Shown here: piece by piece, positions 1-8,018 of the stretch
Position numbering within the stretch: position 1 is the stretch's first letter
Layout of the letters: each line of letters starts with the position of its first letter
NCBI RefSeq assembly: GCF_002556635.1
Contig: NZ_MWMO01000005.1
Location: 226,632 to 290,631 of the forward strand
Reading direction: 5' to 3'
DNA length: 64,000 bases
Source: Novosphingobium sp. PC22D
GTDB lineage: Bacteria > Pseudomonadota > Alphaproteobacteria > Sphingomonadales > Sphingomonadaceae
Notes under the pieces: generated by a model
Database searches by the model: none
Seen by the model: only the letters and a program-made list of their open reading frames with translations
What the model was told of the DNA's origin: nothing
Translations under genes and position numbers: made by a program

Positions 1-131
1 AAACCGCGCCCGACTGGCTCGCGCTCGACGCTGTGATCTGTGTCGGCGGAAGCTGGATCGTGCCCAAGGGGCCGCCGGATACCGCCGGCATCGAAGCCGC
101 CGCCCGCGCCGCCAGGGAGCTTGCCCGATGA
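1..131 (+). CDS. eda: 2-dehydro-3-deoxy-phosphogluconate aldolase, C-terminal end (partial)
   Basis: Only the last 42 codons are in the window; the gene enters from the left edge. The segment reads ...AVICVGGSWIVPKG... and ends in an Ala-rich helix. CVGGSW followed by a proline is the phosphate-binding strand typical of the C-terminus of KDPG aldolases, which split 2-keto-3-deoxy-6-phosphogluconate into pyruvate and glyceraldehyde 3-phosphate in the Entner-Doudoroff pathway. The stop codon overlaps the start of the next gene (ATGA at 128-131), so the two are probably translationally coupled. Identity rests on a short tail, so it is likely but not certain. Confidence 0.75.
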   Translation, partial: TAPDWLALDAVICVGGSWIVPKGPPDTAGIEAAARAARELAR

Positions 132-2899
132 CCGGTATCGCCGACCTCGACGCCCGCCTCAAGGAACTTCACCAGCGCACCCACGAGACGCCGCTGTTCA
201 ACCCCGTGTTCCAGCTCGCGATCGAATTGTCCAAGAAGCTCGAGGCGGGCGAACTGGGCCTCGACGATTTCGAGGGGCTGGTCGCCGAGATGGAGTGCGA
301 GGGCCTGCGCGCCCGGGCCGCCCGGCTCGACCGGATGCTGGCGCCGATGGGCCTCGAAGCCAACGACGAGCGGCTGTGCGAGGCGGCGAGCGAAGACGAC
401 TTCACCGCATTCGCGGTGCGCTGGCAGCGCCCCTCGGCGCACGTGGTGTTCACCGCGCACCCGACCTTCCTGCTTACCAAGGCGCAGACCGAGGCGGTGG
501 CGACGTCCGCTTCCTCGGGCGATTTCAGCACCGCGACGGTATGTGTCGCCGATCCGACGCGAGACACTATCACCCTCGAATACGAGCATGACGCGGCGAT
601 GCAGGCGATCACGCGCGGGCAGGCGGCGCGCGCGCGCATCACCGCGCGGCTGCTCGATCTCGCCGCCTCGCGCTGGCCCAAGCAGTGGAAGAGCCTGCGC
701 CCGATCCCCGTGCGCTTCGCCACCTGGGTCGGCTACGACATGGACGGGCGCACCGACATCTCGTGGAACACCTCGATCCGCTACCGCCTTCAGGAGAAGG
801 CGCTGCGGCTCAAGAGCTACGCCGAGATGCTCGCCGGGGCCGTGCCCGAAATCGCCGAAAAGCTCGAACGTGCGCACGCGCACACCGCCGAGATGGCCGC
901 GCGCTTCGGCGAGGACCTGTCCGAGCCCGAGGCGCTGTCGGCGGCCGCCAATGCGCTCACCGAAGACCACCCCGACAAGATCGTCAGTCTCGGCCCGATC
1001 ATGACCGAGCTTGAGGAAGAGGCGCGCCACGCCGACCAGGCCAAGGCCCGCGACATCCTCGTCGTCGTCTCGGCGATGAAGGCCGACGGGCTCGGAATGG
1101 GCTGGATCCACTTCCGGGTGAACTCCTCGCAGCTCCAGAACGCGATCCGCCGCCGCATCGACAAGCGCGGCACGCTCAACCTCGCGAGCCAGGCCGCGCT
1201 GGTGAAGATGCGCGAAATCCTCGCCGAGGCGAAACCGCTCCGGTCGAACTTCGCCGCGCTGGCGATCGAGAATTCTACAGCGGTGCGCCAGTTCCTCGCG
1301 ATGGCGCAAATCCTCCACCACATCGATGCAGACTCCCCGATCCGCATGCTCGTCGCCGAATGCGAGCAGCCGACCACGGTGCTCGCCGCGCTCTACTTCG
1401 CGCGGCTGTTCGGGATCGAGGACAAGGTCGACGTCTCGCCCTTGTTCGAAACCGAGAGCGCGCTCGAACACGGCGGCCGCTTCCTCGATGCCGTCCTCGC
1501 CGAGCCCGCCTACCGCGACTATGCGAGGAAGCGCGGTCGGATCGCGATCCAGACCGGCTTTTCCGACGCGGGGCGCTTCGTCGGCCAGATCCCGGCAAGC
1601 CTCGCGATCGAGCGGCTCCAGGGCCGGCTTGCCGAGGCGATGGTGGCGAACGGGCTTACCGACGTTTCCGCGCTGATCTTCAACACCGGCGGCGAATCGA
1701 TGGGCCGCGGCGCGCATCCCAACAACCTTGCCGACCGCTTCGACTGGCAGATGTCGCCCTGGGCGCGGCGGCGCTTCCTGCGCGCGGGCATCCGGCTCGA
1801 ACCCGAGGTCAGCTTCCAGGGCGGCGACGGCTACTTGTGGTACGGCTCGCCCGAACTCGCGCTGGCGACGATCACCCGCTTTTGCGAAAAGCCGCTGTGG
1901 GGCGCCGATCCCGACGCGCCGGCCGACCCGTTCTATCGCCGCACCGACATCAGCCTCGACTTCTACCGCGCGATCCGCAGCGCGCAGCACGAACATCTGG
2001 AAAGCCACACTTACAGCCGCGCGATCACCGCGTTCGGGCTAGGCCTGCTCAACGACACCGGCAGCCGCAAGTCGCGGCGCCAGTCCGATCTCGCCTCCGA
2101 CCGCACGATGAGCCTGAGGCAGATCCGCGCCATCCCGCACAACGCCATCCTGCAGCAACTCGGCTATCCGGTGAACCTGATCGCGGGCATCGGCACCGCG
2201 GCGGAAGGCAACCGCGAGGAAATCGCGGCGCTGCTGCGCGACAGCCCGCGCGGACGCGAACTGATCCGGCTGGTGCGCGCGGCGAACGCGCTGGCCTCGA
2301 TCAAGACCGTGGCCGCCTTCGGCGAGCTGTTCAACTCGGCCTACTGGGCAAGCCGGCCCTATCGCGGCGACGAGGCGCACATCTCCGATGCCTGCCTGAA
2401 GCTGGGCGAATATCTCACCAAGGACGACCGCACCGGCGTGTTTCGCCGCCTCGCTTCGCGCCTCAGGGTCGACGCGCTCAAGCTGCACCGCCTGCTCGAG
2501 CTGATTCCCGACGAATCGCCGATGCCCGACCGCGAGCAGACCCGCCGCAGCCTCGGCGCGCTGCAATCGATCCGGCTGGCGCTGTTCAAGTACATGTTCC
2601 TGCGCGCGGTAACGATGCCCGCCTTCAGCCGCGCCAACGACATCAGCCGCGACGACGTGCTCGAGATGTTCTTCACCCTGCGTGTAGAAGACGGCCTCGC
2701 GCAGCTTCGCCGCGCCTTCCCGATCCATTTCCCGCGCATCGAGGACTTCTCGGTCGAGTGCCCGAGCGACTATCCCGATTCCGGCGCGAGCGGCTACGGC
2801 CAGATCCACCAGGACTTCATCGACCCGATCGAGCGCAGCTACAAGCTGGCGTTGCGCATCACCACCGCTATCGCCAACGAATTCGGCGCACACGGATAA
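128..2899 (+). CDS. Divergent phosphoenolpyruvate carboxylase-like protein
   Basis: This 923-aa protein has the length and overall motif order of PEP carboxylase, which makes oxaloacetate from PEP and bicarbonate. Seen: VFTAHPT at 107-113 (catalytic His motif, H111), GFSD..AGRF near 477-485, and FNTGGESMGRG at 518-528. In characterised enzymes the corresponding motifs are VxTAHPTExxRR, GYSDSxKDAG and FHGRGGSxGRGG. Here the Glu and Arg after HPT, the Lys of the second motif, and the His and first Arg of the third are missing or replaced, while the GRG arginine (R527) is kept. It may therefore be an enzyme with altered chemistry or a non-catalytic homologue. Its ATGA overlap with eda ties it to the Entner-Doudoroff operon, where replenishing oxaloacetate would make sense. 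Family membership is fairly sure; activity is not. Confidence 0.7.
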   Translation: MTGIADLDARLKELHQRTHETPLFNPVFQLAIELSKKLEAGELGLDDFEGLVAEMECEGLRARAARLDRMLAPMGLEANDERLCEAASEDDFTAFAVRWQRPSAHVVFTAHPTFLLTKAQTEAVATSASSGDFSTATVCVADPTRDTITLEYEHDAAMQAITRGQAARARITARLLDLAASRWPKQWKSLRPIPVRFATWVGYDMDGRTDISWNTSIRYRLQEKALRLKSYAEMLAGAVPEIAEKLERAHAHTAEMAARFGEDLSEPEALSAAANALTEDHPDKIVSLGPIMTELEEEARHADQAKARDILVVVSAMKADGLGMGWIHFRVNSSQLQNAIRRRIDKRGTLNLASQAALVKMREILAEAKPLRSNFAALAIENSTAVRQFLAMAQILHHIDADSPIRMLVAECEQPTTVLAALYFARLFGIEDKVDVSPLFETESALEHGGRFLDAVLAEPAYRDYARKRGRIAIQTGFSDAGRFVGQIPASLAIERLQGRLAEAMVANGLTDVSALIFNTGGESMGRGAHPNNLADRFDWQMSPWARRRFLRAGIRLEPEVSFQGGDGYLWYGSPELALATITRFCEKPLWGADPDAPADPFYRRTDISLDFYRAIRSAQHEHLESHTYSRAITAFGLGLLNDTGSRKSRRQSDLASDRTMSLRQIRAIPHNAILQQLGYPVNLIAGIGTAAEGNREEIAALLRDSPRGRELIRLVRAANALASIKTVAAFGELFNSAYWASRPYRGDEAHISDACLKLGEYLTKDDRTGVFRRLASRLRVDALKLHRLLELIPDESPMPDREQTRRSLGALQSIRLALFKYMFLRAVTMPAFSRANDISRDDVLEMFFTLRVEDGLAQLRRAFPIHFPRIEDFSVECPSDYPDSGASGYGQIHQDFIDPIERSYKLALRITTAIANEFGAHG

Positions 2900-2915
2900 A
2901 ACGGTCCCGTCCGCC

Positions 2916-3773
2916 ATGGTCTCGTCACGCGAAGGTGCCACCGCCCCGGCCATGCATTTCGAACTGGTCCAGTCGATATCGCTCGCCGGCTCGTTCGAGG
3001 TCGCGAACGACGATCGCGCCGGGATGACCGCGCGCGCCGCGTGGATCATCGACGGCGCGACCGATCTCGGCGAGCCGGGACTCGTCGGCGCGAGCGGCGG
3101 TGCGGAGTGGCTGTCCTGCGTGGCCGATCGCGCCTTCGCCACCTGTGACGACCTGCCTGTCGACGCGATGTGCCGTGCCGCCGCCGCCGAGGCGGTCGCG
3201 GCCTACGAACGCGATCGCACGCGCGAGCCGGTGGCGCGCTGGGAACTGCCGCGCGCGGCGCTGTTCGCGGCACGGCTGCACGCCGAGCGGCTCGAGTTCG
3301 CCTGGATCGCCGACTGCTGCGCCTATCTCGTCGACGCGCGCGGCGCGGTCCGGCTCGGCCCTCCAGCCGACATCGGCGACGGCGAGGAACGCACCGCGGC
3401 CGCATTGGCCGAACACGGCCTGGGCGCGGCGAAACGGCCCGGACCGATCCTCGAGTTTCTGCGCGAGGCCCGCTCGCAGGCGGGACCGGATGGCTTCGGG
3501 GTCGAGAACGCAGGGCTCGCGAAGCTCCAGACGGGCTCGGTGGCATGCGCCGCCGGGGCCAGCCTGGTATTGATGACCGACGGCTTCTCGGCGCTGCTCG
3601 ACCGGTACGACCTCGTCACGCCGGACGAACTCGGCCGGCGGCTCGCCGCCGACGGGCTCGACGGCCTGGTGCGCGAGATGCGCGCCGCCGAGGCGCGGGA
3701 CGCGCGCTGCGAGCGCTGGCCGCGCTTCAAGGTTTCGGACGACGCCACCGCACTCTGGCTGCGGATCGCCTGA
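2916..3773 (+). CDS. PP2C-family protein phosphatase-like protein
   Basis: A 285-aa protein resembling bacterial PP2C (PPM) Ser/Thr phosphatases. Seen: N-D-D at 31-33, in the position of the PP2C N-E-D motif; W-I-I-D-G-A at 43-48 in place of the usual metal-binding D-G-x-G; L-M-T-D-G-F in the C-terminal third; and S-D-D-A-T-A-L near the end, matching the D-D-x-T motif. The spacing fits a single cytoplasmic catalytic domain without membrane segments. The D-G-x-G to D-G-A-T change suggests unusual metal binding. The start is uncertain: a Met at residue 13 (2952) begins the conserved part and may be the true start. It follows the PEPC-like gene after 16 bases and may share its transcript. The substrate cannot be told. 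Confidence 0.65.
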   Translation: MVSSREGATAPAMHFELVQSISLAGSFEVANDDRAGMTARAAWIIDGATDLGEPGLVGASGGAEWLSCVADRAFATCDDLPVDAMCRAAAAEAVAAYERDRTREPVARWELPRAALFAARLHAERLEFAWIADCCAYLVDARGAVRLGPPADIGDGEERTAAALAEHGLGAAKRPGPILEFLREARSQAGPDGFGVENAGLAKLQTGSVACAAGASLVLMTDGFSALLDRYDLVTPDELGRRLAADGLDGLVREMRAAEARDARCERWPRFKVSDDATALWLRIA

Positions 3774-3917
3774 CCGTCCGTAGCAATCGCCCGCGTTAAC
3801 TTTCGAAGGCCGCGAGTCCCCGCGCGGTACACCTTTGGCCGCCCCACTGGCGATTCATTAGGATATGCGCGATATTGTGCGTCAACGCCGTGCCAGAATT
3901 TCGGGGAACGTTTCAAA

Positions 3918-4598
3918 ATGAAGGGCCGCATCCTGCTCGCTACCGCCGTCGTCGGTCTCGCCGCGATCGCCGGGGGTCTGCTCGTCGCCAATCCGCCCGC
4001 CAAGCCCGAGCCCGCCTCGCTCGCCGCCGCCGAAGTGGCAGAGGCGAAGGTGGCCGCGCCCGATCCGATCGCGGAAAACGGCGTCGCCCAGGCGCCGGCG
4101 GTCGAGCCGGAGGAAGCGCCCGCGGTCAGCAACGAATTCACGATCAAGCACATCCTGCCGATCGAAGGCCCGATCAAGTACGGCGAGTGGCACTGGGACG
4201 AGAGCGAGGCCCCCGCCGAGGGCCCGATCGTGATCACGGTCGATCTCGACGCGCGCGTGCTCTCGATCTTCCGCAACGGCTACGAGATCGGCGCGGCCGC
4301 CGTCCTGCTCGGCACCGAAGACAAGCCGACCCCGCTCGGCGTGTTCCCGATCACGCAGAAAGCGCGGCATCACGTCTCCAATCTCTACGATGCGGAAATG
4401 CCCTACATGCAGCGGCTGACCAACGACGGCATCACTCTCCACGGCTCGAAAGTGGAGTGGGGCTATGCGAGTCACGGCTGCATCGGAATGCCCGAACCCT
4501 TCGCGGCGAAGGTCTTTGCCCAGACCAAGCTGGGCGACCGGGTGTTCATAACGCGCGGCAAGATGGTCGGCCTGGGCGATTCACTTGTCGATTCCTGA
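3918..4598 (+). CDS. L,D-transpeptidase (YkuD domain), exported
   Basis: A 226-aa exported protein with an N-terminal hydrophobic segment (about residues 5-22) and an Ala/Pro/Glu-rich linker, then a YkuD domain from about residue 95. The catalytic signature is clear: H175-G, then S185-H186-G187-C188-I-G-M-P, with C188 as nucleophile. Such enzymes make 3-3 crosslinks in peptidoglycan or attach proteins to it in the periplasm. In this family the motif is usually HxGT..SHGC[IV]R; here Arg after Ile is replaced by Gly. It ends facing the convergent tilS gene, with a strong inverted repeat between them. The start chosen gives a plausible signal anchor. Confidence 0.85.
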   Translation: MKGRILLATAVVGLAAIAGGLLVANPPAKPEPASLAAAEVAEAKVAAPDPIAENGVAQAPAVEPEEAPAVSNEFTIKHILPIEGPIKYGEWHWDESEAPAEGPIVITVDLDARVLSIFRNGYEIGAAAVLLGTEDKPTPLGVFPITQKARHHVSNLYDAEMPYMQRLTNDGITLHGSKVEWGYASHGCIGMPEPFAAKVFAQTKLGDRVFITRGKMVGLGDSLVDS

Positions 4599-4692
4599 GC
4601 CCAAATGCGGCAGAGTGGCTGGGCCGTAACGGTAATCCCGGCCCCCCTGATCGCTCGGGATTTGCTTTCGGTCTTTTGGCCGGAAGGCCGGG

Positions 4693-4736
4693 GAAGCAAT
4701 CGAGGGTAAATGAGACGGGCCACCCTCGATTGCTTC
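4693..4736. repeat. Perfect 15-bp inverted repeat between convergent genes
   Basis: GAAGCAATCGAGGGT (4693-4707) is exactly complementary to ACCCTCGATTGCTTC (4722-4736), with a 14-nt loop. It sits in the 160-bp gap between the convergent L,D-transpeptidase and tilS genes, where a bidirectional terminator is expected. Neither side has an immediate T tract, so intrinsic termination is uncertain; an RNA 3'-end protecting hairpin or a protein site are alternatives. Confidence 0.7.
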
Positions 4737-4758
4737 ACCCGGGTATTTCCTCGACTTT

Positions 4759-5772
4759 TCAGAGCTTTTTGGAAGCGACTGACTTCGCGGCGCGGCGTTT
4801 GGGCGCCGGCATGAAGCTCCAGCCGGACGCATCCGAACGCACGATCAGTCCGCCGATCGAGGCGGGCCTGCCCTCGACGAGCGATTCGACGAGTCGAGCC
4901 ACCGCGCTTCCTCTCGGCGCATTCCCATCCAGATCGCGTACGATTCTTGCAACCACGCGCAACACGACCGCCTTGGGCGCGCGCGGCCGGTAGCTGACGC
5001 CCAGCGCCTCGGTGCGCACGCTCTGCCGGTATTCGAGCTGCGCGGCCCATTCGATGACTTCGTCGGCTTCCGACAGGAACCCGGCGCTCGCCGCGATCGC
5101 GGGAACGTCGAGCCAGTCCGCCGCCGCGAGCGCCTTGCGCATCCGCACGCGGTCGAAGCGGTCGTCGAGATTGCTCGGGTCCTGGACGAAAGGCGCGCCC
5201 GCCCGCGCCACGACGCCCTCGAGCTCGGAGCGTCGCCAATCGAGCACCGGGCGCAGCAGCGGCAGGCGCGATCCCGGCACGATCCCCCGCGCCCGCGCGC
5301 CCGCGAGCCCGGCGACACCGCTCGCCCGGTTGAGCCGCATCAGCAGCGTCTCGGCCTGGTCGTCGGCATGATGCGCGGTCGCTAGCGCGCCCAGCCCGCG
5401 CGCCTCGATCCACTCGAGCATCGCCGCGTAGCGCGCGCGCCGCGCTTCGGCCTGAAGATTGCCGCTCGCGACCTCCACCGCGATCGTGCGGTGCGGCACA
5501 GCGATCTCCGCGCACAGCGACGCGACCATGGCGGCTTCGGTGGCGGCTTCGGCGCGCAGACCGTGATCTACGGTGACCGCTTCGACGCGTCCCGGCAGTG
5601 CCGCCGCCGCGAGCAGGAGCATCGCGGTGCTGTCCGGTCCACCGGACACCGCCAGGCCCAGCTTCGCCGCCTCGTCCGCGCCTTCGGGCCAGAGCGCGGC
5701 GAGCCGACCGGCGAAGCGCGTGACCGCCAGCGGATCGCAGGCGGCGCGATCAGCCGCTGCAGTCGAGCCCAT
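4759..5772 (-). CDS. tilS: tRNA(Ile)-lysidine synthetase TilS
   Basis: TilS attaches lysine to the wobble cytidine of tRNA-Ile(CAU), which changes it from reading AUG to reading AUA. The PP-loop ATP pyrophosphatase signature SGGPDST lies at residues 43-49 when translation starts at the ATG at 5772; further conserved segments follow (HHADDQAETLLMR, then LRPL). At 337 aa it is of the short type without the long C-terminal extension of E. coli TilS. Upstream Met codons at 5787 and 5823 are also in frame; 5772 is preferred because it begins just before the conserved region and gives only a short overlap (23 bp) with the end of cpoB. cpoB-tilS adjacency is common in alphaproteobacteria. Confidence 0.92.
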   Translation of the reverse strand: MGSTAAADRAACDPLAVTRFAGRLAALWPEGADEAAKLGLAVSGGPDSTAMLLLAAAALPGRVEAVTVDHGLRAEAATEAAMVASLCAEIAVPHRTIAVEVASGNLQAEARRARYAAMLEWIEARGLGALATAHHADDQAETLLMRLNRASGVAGLAGARARGIVPGSRLPLLRPVLDWRRSELEGVVARAGAPFVQDPSNLDDRFDRVRMRKALAAADWLDVPAIAASAGFLSEADEVIEWAAQLEYRQSVRTEALGVSYRPRAPKAVVLRVVARIVRDLDGNAPRGSAVARLVESLVEGRPASIGGLIVRSDASGWSFMPAPKRRAAKSVASKKL

Positions 5773-6685
5773 TGCGCGTCGCGCCATAAAGGCTGGCCAG
5801 GCGGCCCGATGCCTCGGCCGCATAGGTTTCGCTGAATTCGGCGAGGGCGATGCAGGCGCGGCTGGTGTCCTTGAGCTGCTTCATCGCAATGGCGAGGTAG
5901 AGCAGGCTATCGGGCGCGCGGTCGCCGCGCTTGTCGGTCTGGTAGTTCTGGAGGAACCACTTGGCCGCCTCGCGCGGGTTGCCGTCATCGAGGTAGGCGC
6001 GTCCCAGCAGGTTGCGGCCCCAGCTCGCGCGCGAATGCTTGGGGTACTTGTCGAGGAACATCTTGAGCTGCTGCTGCGCCTCGGGATAGAAGCCCGCGTC
6101 CCAGAGCCGGAAGCCGTAGCTGTACTCGTCGTCTCCCGCGTCGTCGGTCTGCGGTTTGACGATCGCGCTCACCGCGGCGACGCGCGAAGCGGGCGCGGCC
6201 GCGGGAGGCGCCTCTGTTACCGGCGCGGCCGATGCGCCGCCGGTCATGGCATCGAGATTGGTCTGCGAAGCCGGCGCGGCGGGCGCGGGACTCGTTGGCG
6301 CCGCTGGCGTGCTCGCACCGGCAGCGCCGAACCGCGCTTCGAGCTGCGCGATCTTGTTGGCGTTCTGCTCGACCTGGCCGGTGAGCCGCGCCATCTGCGC
6401 CTCGATCGCATCCATCCGCGTCAGCATGTCGGTGACGGCAGTGGTCGAAGGCGGCGGGCCCGCGGCTGTGCTCGGTGAGCCGGGCGTGATCTCGGGAGCG
6501 AAGAACTTGCCGTCCCCGCCGGGGAAGACCTTGCGCTGCAGCGCCCGCACCTCGGCCTCGACCTTGTTGAGCCGGCTTTCGGTCGACTGGGCCTGCGCGG
6601 GCAGCGAAATGCCAGCCAGCCCCAGCGCGGAGACCGACAGAACGATCGAACGCAACGCTGCGGCGCGCGATCCGACTTGCTTCAT
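5750..6685 (-). CDS. cpoB: Cell division coordinator CpoB / Tol-Pal system protein YbgF
   Basis: A 311-aa periplasmic protein. It has an N-terminal signal peptide ending near A-Q-A-Q-S, a coiled-coil segment (about 37-60) beginning E-S-R-L-N-K-V-E, a second heptad-rich region after a Pro/Thr linker, an Ala/Pro-rich spacer, and C-terminal TPR repeats from about residue 190 (YxxGFxLWDAGFYPEA...). This architecture is diagnostic for YbgF/CpoB, which works with Tol-Pal to coordinate outer-membrane constriction with peptidoglycan synthesis at division. The longer in-frame start at 6748 would put 21 non-signal residues before the signal peptide, so ATG 6685 is chosen. The tol-pal genes themselves are not in the window. 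Confidence 0.9.
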   Translation of the reverse strand: MKQVGSRAAALRSIVLSVSALGLAGISLPAQAQSTESRLNKVEAEVRALQRKVFPGGDGKFFAPEITPGSPSTAAGPPPSTTAVTDMLTRMDAIEAQMARLTGQVEQNANKIAQLEARFGAAGASTPAAPTSPAPAAPASQTNLDAMTGGASAAPVTEAPPAAAPASRVAAVSAIVKPQTDDAGDDEYSYGFRLWDAGFYPEAQQQLKMFLDKYPKHSRASWGRNLLGRAYLDDGNPREAAKWFLQNYQTDKRGDRAPDSLLYLAIAMKQLKDTSRACIALAEFSETYAAEASGRLASLYGATRNGLDCSG

Positions 6686-6806
6686 GACAGGTAATCCCTC
6701 GGTTGCGCTCCAAAGTCCCTTCGATGCCGAGGTGAACCGGAACGTCAAATGAACTGCTTCCCCACTGCTGGACCTAGACCGACGCGCGCCGGACTGTCGA
6801 CCCGCT

Positions 6807-7832
6807 TCACTCGGAATCGGTGGATACCGGCGGCGACGAAGCTTCGGCGGCGGCCGGAGCGACCTCCAGCGGACGCGTCGGGGCAGCGCTCGGGCTCGCC
6901 GCGGTGCCGGTTGGCCCTGGCGTGGAACGCGGCGCCGGCGGGCTCGCGGCGGTGGGCCGCGCCGAGGGTGTCGGTCGCGGTGCCGTGGTCGGGCTCGACG
7001 GCGGCGGCGCGGCGGGCGAGGCGGCCCCGGGGGCGGAAGCCGACAGCCGCCGGCGCAGCGAGGCGGCGTCGAGCGGGATGTCCGACACCGTGATCGGGCG
7101 CTCGGACAGGCGCGAGAGCGGGCGCCCGTCGATGCTGATCGCCAGCGCGTCGGGCCTTCCGGTACGTAGCAACGGCCCGTTCGCGTCCGGCGGGACGACG
7201 TAGGATTCGCCTTCGGACAGCTCCTTCTGGAAGAGCTGCGCGCCCTCGGCGTCTGTCACCTTCAGCCAGACGTTGGGCGCGGCCGCCGTCAGCGTGACGG
7301 TGCCGCCGCTCGCGACCGCAGGTGTCGCCACCGGCGCCGCGATCCCGGTCGCGGCGGGAACCGCGGGCTGCGCCTCCTCGTCGGCGATCAGGCTCGGCAT
7401 TTCCGCCTCGGGACTGAACAGGCTGTCCCAGGCGAAGTACAGCCCGACGAACACCGCGATCGCGGCAATGCCGGCGATCCAGGCGAGCCCGGACGGGGGC
7501 ACCCGCGCGGGATCGCCCGGCTCGAAGCTGTTGACCGGGCGCGGCTCGTAATCGTCCGGCGCGAGCTGGTTGCGCACGCGCTGGGCGATGTCGTTCTCGT
7601 CGAGGCCGACGACCTTGGCATAGGCGCGCGAGAATCCCACCGCGTAGGTCTTGCCGGCGAGATCGCCGAACCGCTCTTCCTCGATCGCCAGCAAATGACG
7701 TTCGGCGATGCGCGTGCTCGAGGCGACATCCTCGCGCGACAGGCCCGCCGCGCGGCGGGCCTCGGCTAGAATCGCACCGACACCCGCGCCCGCTGGTTGG
7801 GCCCCGGTTTCCGTATCGACCTGATCTTCCAT
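6807..7832 (-). CDS. RodZ-like helix-turn-helix membrane protein (DUF4115)
   Basis: A 341-aa protein with an N-terminal Cro/Xre-type HTH region (about 18-85: G-A-I-L-A-E-A-R-R-A-A-G-L-S-R-E-D-V...), one transmembrane helix (about 125-145, LAWIAGIAAIAVFVGLYFAW), and a periplasmic DUF4115-like beta domain (about 190-280). A long Ala/Pro/Ser/Thr-rich tail follows. This is the RodZ layout; RodZ links MreB filaments to the cell-wall elongation machinery. The ATG at 7832 is preceded by GGAGTAAG, a good ribosome-binding site, so 40 codons of upstream open frame are excluded. It lies upstream of cpoB-tilS on the same strand. The low-complexity tail is unusually long. Confidence 0.82.
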   Translation of the reverse strand: MEDQVDTETGAQPAGAGVGAILAEARRAAGLSREDVASSTRIAERHLLAIEEERFGDLAGKTYAVGFSRAYAKVVGLDENDIAQRVRNQLAPDDYEPRPVNSFEPGDPARVPPSGLAWIAGIAAIAVFVGLYFAWDSLFSPEAEMPSLIADEEAQPAVPAATGIAAPVATPAVASGGTVTLTAAAPNVWLKVTDAEGAQLFQKELSEGESYVVPPDANGPLLRTGRPDALAISIDGRPLSRLSERPITVSDIPLDAASLRRRLSASAPGAASPAAPPPSSPTTAPRPTPSARPTAASPPAPRSTPGPTGTAASPSAAPTRPLEVAPAAAEASSPPVSTDSE

Positions 7833-8018
7833 CTTACTCCGCTCGGCGAGATTACGCCCCGAACGTTGCCGTGTCCCGCAAAGACAAGGCGTTCCGTCCG
7901 GCAATGTCAATCGCGCACTAACAAAGGTCGCAGGTTCGCGCGACAGGCACATTGCCTCGCGCGATAAATTTTCGGTGAAACGGCCCCGCGAGGCGTAAGG
8001 CCCCTTTCCGCTGCCGGC

